Notes: generated by a model from the letters alone, not told the origin. A stretch of 64,000 bases of DNA from Paramecium pentaurelia (GCA_905183005.1 CAJJDO010000067.1:429625-493624); one strand, 5' to 3'. Positions 13,212 through 25,873 are shown, counted from the stretch's first letter. A program made the numbers and translations.

Positions 13212-13549
13212 TCATTTTTGTTTTTACCAATTTGCTTGTTACCAATTAGGTTAATTTTTTTTCCACATAGGCCAAGCAGGTGCTAATACCTAATATATTA
13301 TACAATTTAAAGTATACTAATATGCAAAGAACACTTGCTCCAATTGTAGAGTATACACATACCGAAAATCTCTCTAGGAAGTATGCAATAATAAATGAAA
13401 TAATCTAAGGATATCCAAATTTTAATTACAGCCACTGTTAGAATAATGATTTTATATATCTTTTTCACGAACAATTGAGATTCAAAATCCATTTCATTGA
13501 AATAAATATAGAGTGATTTCCAAAACGTGTCAGATTATCCTTCAGCCAT
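13212..13549 (-). CDS. SPCS1: Signal peptidase complex subunit 1 (SPC12 family)
   Basis: A 94-aa protein after removing introns 13405-13429 (25 nt) and 13290-13317 (28 nt). It has the family's layout: a short cytosolic start with MDFESQLFVKKIYK, a first membrane segment (IIILTVAIISFIIAYF), a short turn, a second membrane segment (STIGASVLCILVLAP), then PAWPMWKKNQPNW, matching the conserved P-x-W-P-x-[YW]-x-[KR] end of SPC12. The protein is a non-catalytic ER subunit that helps signal peptidase tell signal peptides from membrane anchors. Standard-code calling sees only a 61-aa fragment. It lies 352 bp downstream of the helicase gene, on the same strand. Confidence 0.85.
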
Positions 13550-13901
13550 TTTAATTATATTAATTATTATTTTTAATTACAAAACTAAAAACAAAGAAGT
13601 ATAAATACTAGACAATTAACAATACATCAACCTTATAAAATCGTAAAAAGTCAAATAAATACTATAATTATTTTTGACAAGCAATTTAATATACTAAAAA
13701 GAATTTTAAAAGTTCAATCCTATTTATTGTTTGAATTCTTATTATAATAATAAGTATTATATATTATGCCATAATATATTATTATTATAACTGAAATAGT
13801 TTAAGAAGATTATATATTTAGAATACACATAATTCCTTAAATTTAAAATTGGCACAATATTTATTTTATTATATTCTTATAATAATTCACTAGTTTACTC
13901 A

Positions 13902-16900
13902 TCATTCTTATTTCTAGTCTATTTATAGTTCTTCTTCTTTTGCAATTACTCTATTATTATTAGCTTATTATCTTTTAATAAATAAAATTATTACTACTAA
14001 GTAACTTCAAATTATAAATTTCTTTCCAATTCAAGAGTTCTACTGAATCTTGTAAAATCATATTCATTATCAGAATCTTCTTCTATTTTATCCTCTTCCT
14101 TTTCATTAATATTACATGTTATTTATTTGGTATCATCCTTTATTTCTTATTGTTATGGTATGATTGCTATTGGTAATTGATCAATTGTTTTTGGTATTTA
14201 TTATAACGCAATATTATGAGCTTCATTGTTAACACTTTAATGAACATTTTAATTGTCATCTTATACAATTTTATCATAATCATCAATATTATTATCTTCT
14301 TCAATTTCACCATCATTAGATGATGATTTATTTGGATCATAATTAAAATTATATTCTTAAAGTTCATTAATCTCTTCCATTCCTTATTGCTTATCAATAA
14401 TTTTTGATGATTATTTCTTATTCTCATCTAAATTCTGAATCTATTTTTCAATTTATTAATTATCTATAATTCTTTCTTAAGTGTTTTATGACTCTTTATT
14501 ATTATTATTATTTCTCAAAATATTATTTGGTACTTATGTTTATTACTAGCCAACATTTATTTAATCATCATTTTTAACAGTATTTCTAGTAATTTGTTTT
14601 GAATTATAAAATCTTACTTAATCATTTCTTTCCAAACTTTAAGTATTTCTATGTGATTTAAATTTATTATCCTCATTACCATTTTAATCTATTTAATTTC
14701 TATATAATCTATTATCATTTTATTTTCTTTAATTAATGTATTAATCAAATTATTAATTATTGGACTATCTAGTATCTCTAAAATTATCAAATCTTCTTTT
14801 TTCATTTTAATCCCAATAATTTCTTACTTAATTTTAATTATGATGGTTAAATGAATCATTATTTATAAATTGTTGAGATCTACCATCCTCTTGTCTCTCT
14901 TAAATATAAGATCTATTATTATATTTTTAATTTCTTTTATTGTCTTCTACCTAGGAACCAAAATTATTATTAAATAAATTTTGTCTATCATAATCCTGTT
15001 AATTTTTATTTATATCATTATTCTCTAGCTATTTATTCTTCCATTCTTAAATATTCCTTTCATCAACCTAATTTGTATATTGTCTTTTGCATTCTTCATA
15101 TCTAGAATTCTTAAAATCATCCCTTTAGTTATCATAATTTCTAGAATTACTTTAAACTCCAGCAAATCTTGTTTATTATTATGGTTGTCTTTTATTATTA
15201 TTATTCCACTAATCCTATTATTTCTGATTTTTTTAGTTCTCCCACCTAAATGAATGGTTTTCATGGGGAATTTTAGATTGATATTATTATTGACTGTTTT
15301 CATATCCATCATTATCCTAGTCAGGAATATTTACTCTTCTATTATCTCTATTTGATGGATCTTATCTATCCCATTATCTATATGGTTTTTCTTATCTATT
15401 ATTCAAGAACCTTATATCATCATCCTATTATTAATATTCTCGATCATCATATTATTATTTTTTATTTTATCTATCATATCTATCTTATCTATAATTTCCA
15501 TCTTAATTCCCTTGAAATTATTGCCATTTTGGTCTATCTTATCTATTTGATGTAAATTATTTATCCTTTTCATATTCTTATCTACTATCCTTACCAATTT
15601 ATCTTTGTTATTCATCAAATCCTTAAGACCAATCTTATCCTTATTATCTAAACTACCTCTATTACTTATCATTTTCATAGAATCTATCTTTTTGATCATT
15701 ACTAAATTTATTATTCTAATCAAATGATTATTCTTATCTCATTTATCTATTATCTATTCTCTCTTATTTTCCATAAAATTATTTCTTATCCCCTTTTTGA
15801 TAATAATTTTAGGATCTATGTTCCTCATTCTCATACTAATAATCCTTTTGATTTCCATAATCTTTCCATTAATTTCTACCTTAAAATTAATCTCTATTTG
15901 ATTATTAACTTTAATCTTAGTAATTCTCATTAAATCTAAAATTGCTATTTAATTAATTAATATTATTACTAATTATTATCTCCATTTTATGCATCATCTT
16001 GTTAATTATAACAACTTGAAAATTTTGAATAATTATTTTCAGTTACAGAACTTCTATTGTCTAATTGATATCTATATTTTAATTATATAACTTTTTTACT
16101 TAGATATCTAGTGATCAATATGATATTATTCTTATGAATGTTTTGAAAATCCAACATTACCTCTTTAATTATTATTTCTTTATTATTATTTAAATCTATC
16201 AAATTCAAAATCATTACGCATTTAAGGAACTAAATTTTTTAATATTCTTACATATTCCAATTGCAAAATTTTTTAAAGTAGATTCATCATATTTAACATT
16301 AGCTACTTAAGCCAATTTCAATAGTTCCCTGGCCATCTTGGGTTCATCTCTATCATATGTCAAAAAACTAAAAGACTTTCCTTTCTTTTCTCCTCTTCCA
16401 GTTCTTCCTATACGATGAATGTAATCATCAAAATATTTTGGAAAATCATAATTAATTACAACAGTAATATCAGTTACATCTAATCCTCTAGATGCTAAAT
16501 CTGTTGCACATAATAGACGAGTGTAACCACTACGAAAGGCCTTCATTATTTCTTCTCTCTAAGGTTATGTCTTATCACCGTGCAAAGCTATTGTGTAATA
16601 TCCTCTATCAGCCATATCAATAGACAATTATTCACACCTATGCTTCTATTCTGAAAAAATGAGAACTTTATCTGATATTTTTAAAGTATCTAGAATATCA
16701 AGTAGTTTTTATAGCTTGTCTCTCGAAAATAGACAAATAATTTCTTAATCAATATTTTTATTTATTGTTAAATTAGATTTTCCAATTTAAACATAAATTG
16801 GGCTCTATTAACAAAAATCAAATGCTAAATCTTTTACAGCCCTGGGCCAAGTAGCTGAAAAAAATACAGTCTACCTATCTAATCTAATTTATTGCGCAAT

Positions 16901-17741
16901 ATCTCTAATTGTATCTTCAAAACCCATTTCTAATAGTCTATCTGCTTCATCAATTACTAGATAACTCACATCAGCTAAAGTAGTAGCTCTTTCTCTTAAA
17001 AAGTCTAAAAGTCTTCCTGGAGTAGCTACTAAGATATTTGGAGATCTTCCTAAATTATAAAATTGATTTTTTCTATTATTGATTCCACCATAAACACAAA
17101 GTGTTTTTAACCGATAATTTTATGTAAATAATTATATTTCTGATTCTATTTGGATAGCTAGTTCTCTAGTTGGTACTAAAATTAACATTTATGGTCCATT
17201 TTATTTTTAAGTATTGTTTTATTCTTCTTTTTTTTAACTTGTAATTTAAATTAATCCTGGTAATAAATATGCAATAGTCTTTCCTGATCCTGTCTATGCA
17301 ATTCCTATTACATCATATCCAGCCAAAATTATTGGAAATACTTAAATTAAATAATTAAATTATTAAATTACCAACAGATTGAATTATCGTAGGACTCTTA
17401 AATTATAATTATTCTATTGATTTTAATATAGGAGATGGGAAACAGGCTGATGCCCAACTTAAAAATGGAGGAGGAACTTTTTAATTTTCAAATGTTTTTA
17501 TAATAACTTCTTTTTCTCTATAAAAAGCTTCAATTCTTTCTTCTGTCATCTTATGATTATCATTAATAGTCTTAGAACACATAATTTAATCTTATACATG
17601 TAGAAATTCTTTGCGAAAGGGTTAAAACTTTTAGGAATCCAATCCAATCTTAGATTCCCTTGTTTCTTTCCATTTAGGACGTATGGATTCTTCATTGTCA
17701 AGTTCATACTCATCAAGACCATTGAAATAATGACCATTCAT
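13902..17741 (-). CDS. DEAD-box RNA helicase with ~700-aa Q/N/R/D-rich tail
   Basis: A 1,235-aa protein after removing five introns of 31, 22, 28, 25 and 26 nt. The helicase core occupies about residues 90-490: Q motif (SPTIIQSV), motif I AQTGSGKT, PTRELA, motif II DEAD, motif III SAT, motif V TDLASRGLDV, motif VI HRIGRTGR, closest in style to the DDX5/DBP2 group. The core is followed by about 700 residues of low-complexity Gln, Asn, Arg, Asp and Tyr, ending in an acidic patch and ANNNRVIAKEEELQIDQKQE. Most Gln codons are TAA/TAG. Such tails on DEAD-box proteins are associated with RNA granules; that role is inference here. The tail is much longer than in typical DDX5. Confidence 0.92.
13930..16240 (-). 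repeat. Low-complexity Q/N/D/R coding tract
   Basis: Compositionally biased, trinucleotide-rich DNA (AAT, TAA, AGA, GAT on the minus strand) encoding the tail of the helicase. There is no exact repeat unit, but recurring short words such as NNR, RQD and QQQ. On the plus strand it yields many spurious Ile/Tyr-rich ORFs. Confidence 0.85.
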
Positions 17742-17817
17742 AGATATTTAAATTAATGAAAAAAAAATAACCCTGCTTATATTTTGGCATAGCTTTATAA
17801 TATAAAAGATAAAATTA

Positions 17818-19179
17818 TCATATTAATTTTCTCATATTTTTTAAGTGATCTTTAGTTTAAAATATCAATTATTTTTTTTTTAATTTCGGCAATTATATAT
17901 CTTACTGAATTTCTGATTTTAATGGAGATTTTTAATTTAAAGGAGAAGATAATTATTTTCTTAATATTGGTGTAATTTATCTTGATCCATTGTTATATTT
18001 GTATTCTTGAGCACTTGGATAATGTTAATGATTATTTGGTTATAATTGATAAAGATTATTGATATTTCTAATATTCTCTTTTGATTACTAGTCATTTTAA
18101 GAATTATTTCTTTCAACAGAATTCTAATGATTTGATAATTTATTTTTTATTTTGAACTTTCTACTGGCTGGACTGTTAGAATCATCAGATCTATTATTTG
18201 ATATTGCACGATATCCTCTAGATGTCTAAACTTTACTAAGAACTACACTAGATTCATTCATTTCTGTTTAATATCTAGGTCTTGGTAATCGTATTTCTTT
18301 ATAATTCTTTGTTAAACAAATAGTTCCTAGTAGTTTTTAATTACTATAAGATATTGAAACTGAATTTTATCTATTTCTTATTTATGCTAAATTTAATAAT
18401 TCTTCACAAGAAGCTCTATTTTTAGATGTTATTTATAAACATTTTGCAATTAATTCATTTAATTCTTTACTATACCTTGAATTTAATGGTTCATATTATC
18501 CTTTAGATATCTTCTTCTACAATTAAAATAAATCATTTGCTAAAAATGGTGGTTATAATTATGCCATCTCATATATAACACATCCTAAAGACCAGACATC
18601 ACATTTTTAATCATATGGTTAATCCATCCAAACCTCTGGACTTGCATAATAAGGAGTTCCAGCATATGTATTTGCAAATTAATTTGCTTTTACTACTTTA
18701 GCAACATTAAGATCACCTAACTTAATATGTTTATGATCTTGAGTCAAAAATATATTTGCACATTTAATGTCTCTATGATAAATTCCCTTACTATGTAATT
18801 CATTTAAACCTGAAAGCATCTCAAATGAATAAGCCCATATCAACTCTTCATCAACATAAAACCCTTATCCTTTTTTTCTTATATACTCTAATTTTTATTA
18901 TAAATCTCCTCCTCCAGCATATTCCAAAACTATAAACAAATTGTCTCCTCTTATAAAAGCTTCTCTATACCCAATTATATATGGGTTTTCTAAACTAGCT
19001 AAAATTCTAACTTCATTTAAAGCATTATTCAGTTCCTTATTTGACAATCCTGACATTTAAACTTTTTTCATTGCATATTCTTAACCATCTGATTTTCTTT
19101 TCACCTTGTACACAGATGAATAGGAACCTTAGCCTAATTTTTTAATAATTTCAAAATCAGAAACAGACAATCTATTCAT
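17818..19179 (-). CDS. NEK-family serine/threonine kinase
   Basis: Intronless, 453 aa. Kinase domain at about residues 8-265: LGQGSYSSVYKV, YAMKKV, catalytic loop YHRDIKCANIF, DLN in place of DFG (KLGDLNVAKV), activation segment AGTPYYASPEVW, then WSLGCVIYEMA. The tail (about 290-453) is Ser/Asn/Gln-rich with basic patches and no clear domain. It resembles the NEK at 1102-2594 in its core motifs but is more canonical. Ciliate NEKs control ciliary length and basal-body behaviour; a specific role is not deducible. Starts MNRLSVSDFEIIKKLG; stop TGA at 17818, 76 bp before the helicase start on the same strand. Confidence 0.92.
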
Positions 19180-19441
19180 TAATAAAACTAAATTTTGAAT
19201 TTTAGTTTGAATTCAAATATTATCAACTCCTAAATTATTATAACATAATCCTTTAAATATATTTATACTCTTAACATAGATTAACTAGCAAATTATGACT
19301 TAAGTAGAGTATAGCCATAGCTAAAGTTTAAGGGAATCACCATATCAGAGATAATCAGAATGAAAAAGATCCTGTATTTTAAATTCTCATCTTTAATAAT
19401 TGAAATTGTTTTAAATAAAATTACATAATATCTAAATTTTG

Positions 19442-19779
19442 ATGAGCAACAATAGTAAATAAGAACAGGCTACATATATCTAACCTTCAATTGATCATAA
19501 ACCTTATAGTGAAACTACTCAATGTATTGAATATATAGATTAATAGATATCACTGATAATGTTAAACAAAAATATGAAGAATTCAATAAGAAATTTTAAG
19601 AACCTTAGGTCTAAGAGAAATGGGGATTAGCAAAAAATATAGTATTTGAAAGAACTAAAGAATTTGGAGTAATAAATTAAAAATATTTATAATAGTATAT
19701 TACTCTTGATTATTTTGTAAAGACTTTTGAAATCACTAAAACCACATTCACAGATCTTCATGGACTCTACCATAAATGA
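19442..19779 (+). CDS. Unknown ~104-aa protein, tandem copy 1
   Basis: Spliced 104-aa protein with one 23-nt intron (19524-19546). It begins with a Gln/Thr-rich segment, has SIDHKPYSETTQYITDNVKQ in the middle, then a hydrophilic, probably helical part with EKWGLAKNIVFERTKEFG, and ends DLHGLYHK. No signal peptide, membrane segment or known domain seen. It is paralogous to 20360-20694; the first two thirds are almost identical while the ends differ. Function unknown. Confidence 0.75.
19478..19679 (+). repeat. 202-bp near-identical segment, copy 1
   Basis: Aligns without gaps to 20396-20597 with four mismatches that I can count, and includes the 23-nt intron. Sequence similarity falls sharply on both sides. 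Confidence 0.9.
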
Positions 19780-20359
19780 TATTTTACATTTTTCAATTCA
19801 ACAATATTTTAAATTTATATTTGTGCATAAAATTACAAAATGAATAACCATAATTAATTATAATTAAATATAATTATCATACAGAATTAATTATATATTT
19901 ATAAATTAGATATAATAATTTCTAAAAATTACTAAAATATACAAACTTCAATTAGAAATCATTTTAGAGGAAGTGAAAGAAGTTTTCAAATTACTTTTAC
20001 AACTTAGCCTTTTTTCTCAAATTTTTTTTTTATCTTTCTATATTTCTATTTTTCTCATCAGATATCAGTTATGTTTAATATTATTCTTCAAAAAAGATAT
20101 TAAAGAAAAATAATTAATAATATATAACCTTTTAAAAAATAAGAAATTTTTGAACAACTAATAAGATTAACAATTAGTAGGATCTAAGATTTGTTATTAG
20201 TTTAATTATAAATATGATAGAGTATTCAATAAAAATGGAAATTTAATTTAAATTCTATGAAAGATAAACAGAGTTAATCAGAATAAAAAGATTTCTTAAT
20301 TTTAAGCTCATTTTGGTTAATTATAAACAATATTAATTTAGATTATATAATTTACGGAA

Positions 20360-20694
20360 ATGAACAACAATCGTACATAAGAAATTGAATAAAAAATCTA
20401 ACATTCAATTGATCATAAACCTTATAGTGAAACTACTCAATGTATTGAATATATAGATAAATAGATATCACTGATAATGTTAAACAAAAATATGAAGAAT
20501 TCAATAAGAAATTTTAAGAACCTTAGGTTTAAGAGAAATGGGGATTAGCAAAAAATATAGTATTTGAAAGAACAAAAGAATTTGGAGTAATAAATTATGT
20601 AAAAAATTAGTTCCTTACGTTTGATTATTTCATCAAGACTTTTGAAATTACTAAAACAACTGTGACAGATTTATATGGAGTTTATAAAAAATGA
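20360..20694 (+). CDS. Unknown ~103-aa protein, tandem copy 2
   Basis: Spliced 103-aa protein with a 23-nt intron at the same place as in copy 1 (20442-20464). Its start (MNNNRTQEIEQK) and its last third (VKNQFLTFDYFIKTFEITK, ending GVYKK) differ from copy 1, while the centre is nearly identical. Reading frame and splice sites are kept in both copies, which argues that both are functional. Function unknown. Confidence 0.75.
20396..20597 (+). repeat. 202-bp near-identical segment, copy 2
   Basis: Second copy, offset 918 bp from the first. One of the four differences is inside the intron, and another is a C/T change within the coding part. Confidence 0.9.
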
Positions 20695-20949
20695 TGTATA
20701 ATATGTATTTTTTTAATTTTACACATTTTCATTTATTAAATTGAAAAATAATTATAAAAATTAGCCACAACTAATTATAATTAAAAGAGCATTTATTTAT
20801 TAATTCAAATTCAATTTATAATAATTTAGAATTTGATTATAGTTCTACTAATTTATTATATAACTAATCAAGTTTAAGATTTGTTTTATTTTATTTATTT
20901 CAATAATTAATAAATTATTTATAAAAATATAATTACAAATTTTTTTCTA

Positions 20950-21625
20950 ATGAGTAATCACGAACTCTCAGAAGAAAATAAACCTCCGAGATTATTATTA
21001 GCATGGAGTAAATGTTCTGAGTTTAGCGAAATTGATTTAGAAAATAAACAATCTCCAAAAATTGTAAAATTAAGAAAATTGTAACATATTTTTTAATGTA
21101 AATAGGAATTCAAATATAGAGAATAATGAACAACTTCATTAAGTTATTAATAGATAAATAGATTTATTTTTAATAAAAGAAGAGAGTCCTAAATTAGAAA
21201 GTACTAAATGGCAACCATGCAGTTGTACAAAAACTAATTGTTTGAAAATGTATTGTTCATGTTTTCATAATGGATAAGCATGTGTAGAATAATGTAAATG
21301 TGAAGATTGCTAAAATACTGATGAATATCTGAATGAAAGAAATGATGCAGTTGAATACATTAAGAAAAAAGCTCATAGAAATAAAAAAGTTACTTAAGAG
21401 AAATTATTTGAAACAAAAGAAGTTTGGGGATGTAATTGTAAAAAGACTAGATGTCTAAAAAGATATTGCGAATGTTTTATTAGATAAAAGACTTGTACGG
21501 TTGATTGTAATTGTAATTATTGTGAAAATGGTAAGGATGAGGATTTATTTGAAGAAATAAAAAGATAAAATGACTAACCAAAATAAATTAAAAAAAATAG
21601 ATCTGAGAGATTATTTAATAAATGA
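20950..21625 (+). CDS. CXC (tesmin/TS O1-like) Cys-rich DNA-binding protein
   Basis: A 216-aa protein after removing a 25-nt intron (21081-21105). It carries two Cys-rich CXC modules separated by about 45 residues. The first contains CSCTKTNCLKMYCSCF and ends CKCEDC; the second contains CNCKKTRCLKRYCECF and ends CNCNYC. This is the tandem CXC arrangement of LIN54/tesmin/TSO1, where the cysteines bind zinc and a tyrosine inserts in the DNA minor groove at CHR-type elements of cell-cycle genes. The short N-terminal part (SNHELSEENKPPR) is hydrophilic. It is much smaller than animal LIN54, as in other protist CXC proteins. The DNA target is inference. Confidence 0.92.
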
Positions 21626-21950
21626 TTTTTTTTTTGTTTTTAATAGGGTTTTTTCTTAATAATATTTAGACAAAAAATAAATTTATACAAAATGAATTTT
21701 AGGATATTATTTTAATCTTTAAATATCATAGTTTGAAATACATATCCTTATTTTAAATTTTATGAACCTGAGTAAATCTTATCCTATATTGTTTTTTCGA
21801 ATTTAGTATAAATTAATATCATTAAAAATATTGAAGTATCTCATCTTAACAGTTTATTTTAGTATTTGAATAGATGTATATTGATTTCTAGGATTTAATG
21901 TAATAGATTCAATAATATCTTCAATAAATGATTTATAGAAATCAAATGTA

Positions 21951-22193
21951 ATGGATAACAATAGAATTCAGGGATAATTAAAGAAATAAATAACATTAAT
22001 TTTCATTATTGAAGATAAGGTCTTTTATGGTTTTTCTTTTTAAGATTTTTTTTAAGCTATTATTTTCTTAAGACAGATAGATTATGATATTGTTATTTTC
22101 CATAAATTCAATATTAAATAATTTAAGACCATGGAAATGCAATGGATTCATGAATAATTAATTTTAATTTATATCAATAGGATACTCTCATGA
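21951..22193 (+). CDS. Upstream open frame overlapping the pseudokinase start
   Basis: An 80-codon ciliate-code frame starting MDNNRIQGQLKK and containing EDKVFYGFSFQDFFQAI, ending at a TGA that overlaps the ATG of the next gene (ATGA). It looks coding by composition. It may be a first exon of the pseudokinase gene separated by a frameshift, or a short upstream frame. No GT-AG intron joining it to the downstream frame was found. Confidence 0.35.
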
Positions 22194-24124
22194 ATTTTGA
22201 CAATGAATTAATGAAATAAGGTCATTTAACTAGAATCTAATCTACAGCTTTTAAAATATATTTAGTTAAAATTTAAGATAAGACCTACTTTTGTTACTTT
22301 CCAAAATAGGAATGCCAAAACAGAAATCACATAAACGAATTTCTTAAAAATGATATGTAACAGTAAGATGAAATCAAATATTTACGAAAATTAAATAAAA
22401 TTGGAAGTTAAAGTTTTTATGCATTTGAGTCATATAAAGAATATACTCTTCTATCAGAACTTAAATAATTGAAGGAATAACTGATTTTAAAAATATTTTA
22501 AGACCTTCTGGTGGCTTTATTTACTATTCATTAAAAAGGACTTTTAGGAAGGTGTTTTAATGTTCACAATATATTAATTGTTGAAAATTAGTATTCAGTT
22601 ATGATGGAATATGGATTTTATCCTGATCTAGAATATGAAGTTCCAGAATTAATATACAATCAAACATATAATGAGAAAATAGATATATTTTTGTTAGGAA
22701 GAGTCATATTTTATTTGATGGTCGGTAATGACTTGCCAAAATATAATATGAAAAATTTAAATGAGGTTTCATCTGATATTAATTTGTCTATTGCCTAAAC
22801 AAATTATTCAGAAAGTTTAAAGAAATTAGTGATATAAATGTTAACAATAGATGTTAATAAAAGAATAGATTATTTGCAATTATTTTCAAAATTTAAAAAT
22901 AATTAATTTTATTCTATTTAAGAATAGTTTTACAAATAGAATTCATTGAAAATTATAACATAAAAAATAATTGAAAAGAGAGAAAAGAAATCAAACATAA
23001 ATTTAGATGAATCTACAGCTTTTGAAATTTAATAAACATCTAATTTTACAGTAATATTTTATCTTACGTTTAATAGAAAATGATTAAAGATTAGTAAATT
23101 AAAACATCCCAGAATTTACTTTCTGATAAGAGTACCATAGATTCATCTTAAATAGATAGTTTAAATTTAATCTCTTTTGATCCTCCTGAATCAGAAGATT
23201 ATACAAATTATAAATCCCTTAATTAAGATTAGATTATAAGCAAAGTGAATTATTAACCATAAACATAAACATTATCTAAAACAAAATATGATACTGAAGA
23301 AATCATAATAAATAACTCTTCCTTTGAAAATGATACATTATTAAGTGTACTACCATTTCTGAATTCTGATCGACCTTAAGACTAATAGATTTGGAATAAA
23401 ATATATTTTTATCTGTATCGCTTTTCTCTAATGACAAAATTAATTGAAGAATTGCAATCACATTTAAAATAGTGTAATAAATATTTAATTGTAATTGCTA
23501 TTTATGGAATGAAGAAGGCTTAATTAATTCTTAAGAGAGAATATCAGATTTCTTTAGAATAATGCAAGAATCTTTACTCTATACCTACATAGGAATGGGA
23601 AAGATTTACATTACTCTCTGCAGAGTATAAAAGAATGATTGGTAAGATTAAATTTGATATTGATGTTGATTAACGAGTGTTATTATAGAAAGATTACATT
23701 TAGTTATAAAAGATACTGGATTAAAATAAGAATGAGGGATTTTTGAAGGATTTATACAAATTTATTGAAAATTATTTGAATGATGTAAAATTATAATAAT
23801 ATATATTTTTAGAATAAAGAAAAAAATAATTTTGATGATATTAAGCGTTCATATAGATATATTTTAACAAATACTTTATCATTTTTTGAAACTTAAGATG
23901 ATAACAATTATCCCTATGTAAGATTGCTTATTATGATGTGCATTTTGATTAATAGAATTTGTGATGTATAAAGTATTCCATCGCATTTTAAAACTATTTG
24001 CAAATTTTTGAATATTAATTAAATATATTCAATAGTGCAAATTGAATAATTTTTCAAGAAAGCTACAAAATAAGAATATATTGAATTATTCGAGGAATTA
24101 AAATTATGTTATTTTTCTGGTTGA
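22190..24124 (+). CDS. Protein kinase-like protein, probable pseudokinase
   Basis: A 626-aa protein with introns of 26 nt (about 23050-23075) and 28 nt (about 23789-23816). The first ~230 residues have a kinase-like outline: a lobe with AFKIYLVKIQ, then HQKGLLGRCFNVHNILI where HRDLKPENIL is expected, MMEYGF for DFG, VPELIY for APE, and IFLLGRVIFYLMVG for the helix-F segment. The catalytic-loop Asp and the DFG Asp both appear replaced, so catalysis is unlikely. The C-terminal 400 residues are largely helical and without a recognised domain; the layout recalls ULK/ATG1-type kinases but that is weak. The start at 22190 is tentative because coding-like sequence continues upstream in another frame. 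Confidence 0.7.
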
Positions 24125-24212
24125 AGAATTAATGATTTATTATATAATTAGTACAATTTAATATTTGAATAATAAAATTTTGTTTTAATACTTTTGATGA
24201 CATAGATATACT

Positions 24213-25722
24213 TCATGGAGCTTGTAGATCTTTTAATGGCAATTCGCCCACAGTTAATGTTTTTTAATATTCTTCTTCCTCATTTCTATATTAAAATAAG
24301 ACATCTACCTTTTTAATCCGAAGTATTATTTGGAAATCAATTAGGAATGATTGCTAAGGAATTAGGTTTTCAATTTAGGATTCCAGAAAGCTTCCTCTTT
24401 GTATAAATACATAAGTTCTTATTTATTTAAGCAAGAGATTTCATACATACCTAAATCCTAAAAGAATAAATTGAGAAATTTACATTTTATCTCATATTTT
24501 AAACACCTGATTTAGTATAGTAAGGTAAGACTTCCAAATGATGGGCTTCGAAAACATCTTCTCTAATAACTCCAAATGAACCCATTCTTGTAACAAAAAC
24601 TAATTCTTTGTCTTTACTGTATTATACTTTTGTTACATAATTTCTACCAATGTCATTCATGGACATATGATGGAAATACCATAAATAAGCAGAAGCTGCA
24701 GTAGCTGCCAAAACATTTATTCTCATATAATCCATATTATAAATAGATTATAAATGATAAGGATAGAATGAAGCATCAATTTAATGATCAAACATTAGAT
24801 TTGTTTTGTAAACAATATTATATGGTAATACCCAACAAATCCAAGCAAAACTGAATGTTCCAGTCCACCAAACAAATTTCAACCATTCTTGTAATCTTGT
24901 ATTTTCATAAATCACTTCTCCTTCTTCAAAATTTAAAGTTGGATCAGGATCAGCAGATGGATGTTATACAAATGGTTAATCATTATAGCTTGGATGATAC
25001 ATATCACTTTCTAATCTAAATAATCTTTAAAAAGGATTAGCTAAAAATTCAGGATGTCCCAATCTATCTGCTAAATATGGGAATCTCAAATGATAAGGAG
25101 TTTCAACATCATATTTAGAACCTTTATCTGGATGAAATTTTCTTGTAACTGGTCTTGATTCCAATTCTTTTTAGTGTCTTTTTTCACTTTCTGTTTTTTC
25201 TACTGGTGCAATTGTTTATGCAATCCATCTTTTTTCATTTCTGAAAACATTTTCATATTCCAACTCTTCATTTTCTAAATTGCCTGTTTATGCATAAGGC
25301 ATTTCAATAGGAAAATAATCTCTCAATCCTCCAGTGATATTCTTTGTTACTCCTGGTTTACCTTTTAAATAAGGTCTATCCAAATTCTTAATTGCTTCAT
25401 CTACTTATCTTTGCATAGCCACATCTCTCTTGACTCCATCAACAAGCATATTGTGAGTGTCAACAGTCAATCTCTATTTATAATCTTGTCTCTAAGCAGG
25501 GATGTAATCTTCATGGGCAGGATCATAATGAGTTATATGATAGGGGAATGCCTTGTATTCTAATTTATCTGCTAGTCTTTCTAAATGGTCTTGCATAGCA
25601 TTCTTTCTATCTAATTTCAAATTAGATCATATTTTTATACCTTTTCTTCTTTGGATAGCATTCTTTACTACTTGACTTGCATGAAACTATGGTCTTTAGT
25701 ATCTCATTGCAATGAGTATCAT
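24213..25722 (-). CDS. Conserved-looking protein with paired membrane segments, possibly mitochondrial
   Basis: A 476-aa protein after removing three introns of 30, 26 and 23 nt. It begins MILIAMRYQRPQFHASQVV, a basic amphipathic start suggestive of a mitochondrial targeting sequence. Residues 40-230 are hydrophilic and Tyr/Pro/Asp-rich (DPAHEDYIPAQRQDYKQR). Two hydrophobic segments follow: FVWWTGTFSFAWICWVLP, and a region around INVLAATAASAYLWYF. Then comes YVTKVQYSKDKELVFVTRMG and a hydrophilic tail ending PLKDLQAP. I do not recognise a named family; the post-membrane YSKDKELVFVTR segment recalls TMEM70/186-like mitochondrial proteins, a weak resemblance. May be a ciliate-specific respiratory-chain or ATP-synthase-associated subunit (inference). 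Confidence 0.75.
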
Positions 25723-25873
25723 TTTAATTAAAATAATAATATGTATTCAAATTAATATTTTTATATATTATAAATAACTTAAAATATTATACGTATTTTT
25801 TTATAAAAGAAAACAATATCCAATTTCTGAATAGTATATTCATTAAATAAATTTTTTAATAAATTTTTGAGAA

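Noticed and set aside
15352..15933. Plus-strand Ile/Tyr-rich ORFs
   Set aside because: Shadows of the helicase Q/N-rich tail; composition follows directly from the complementary strand.
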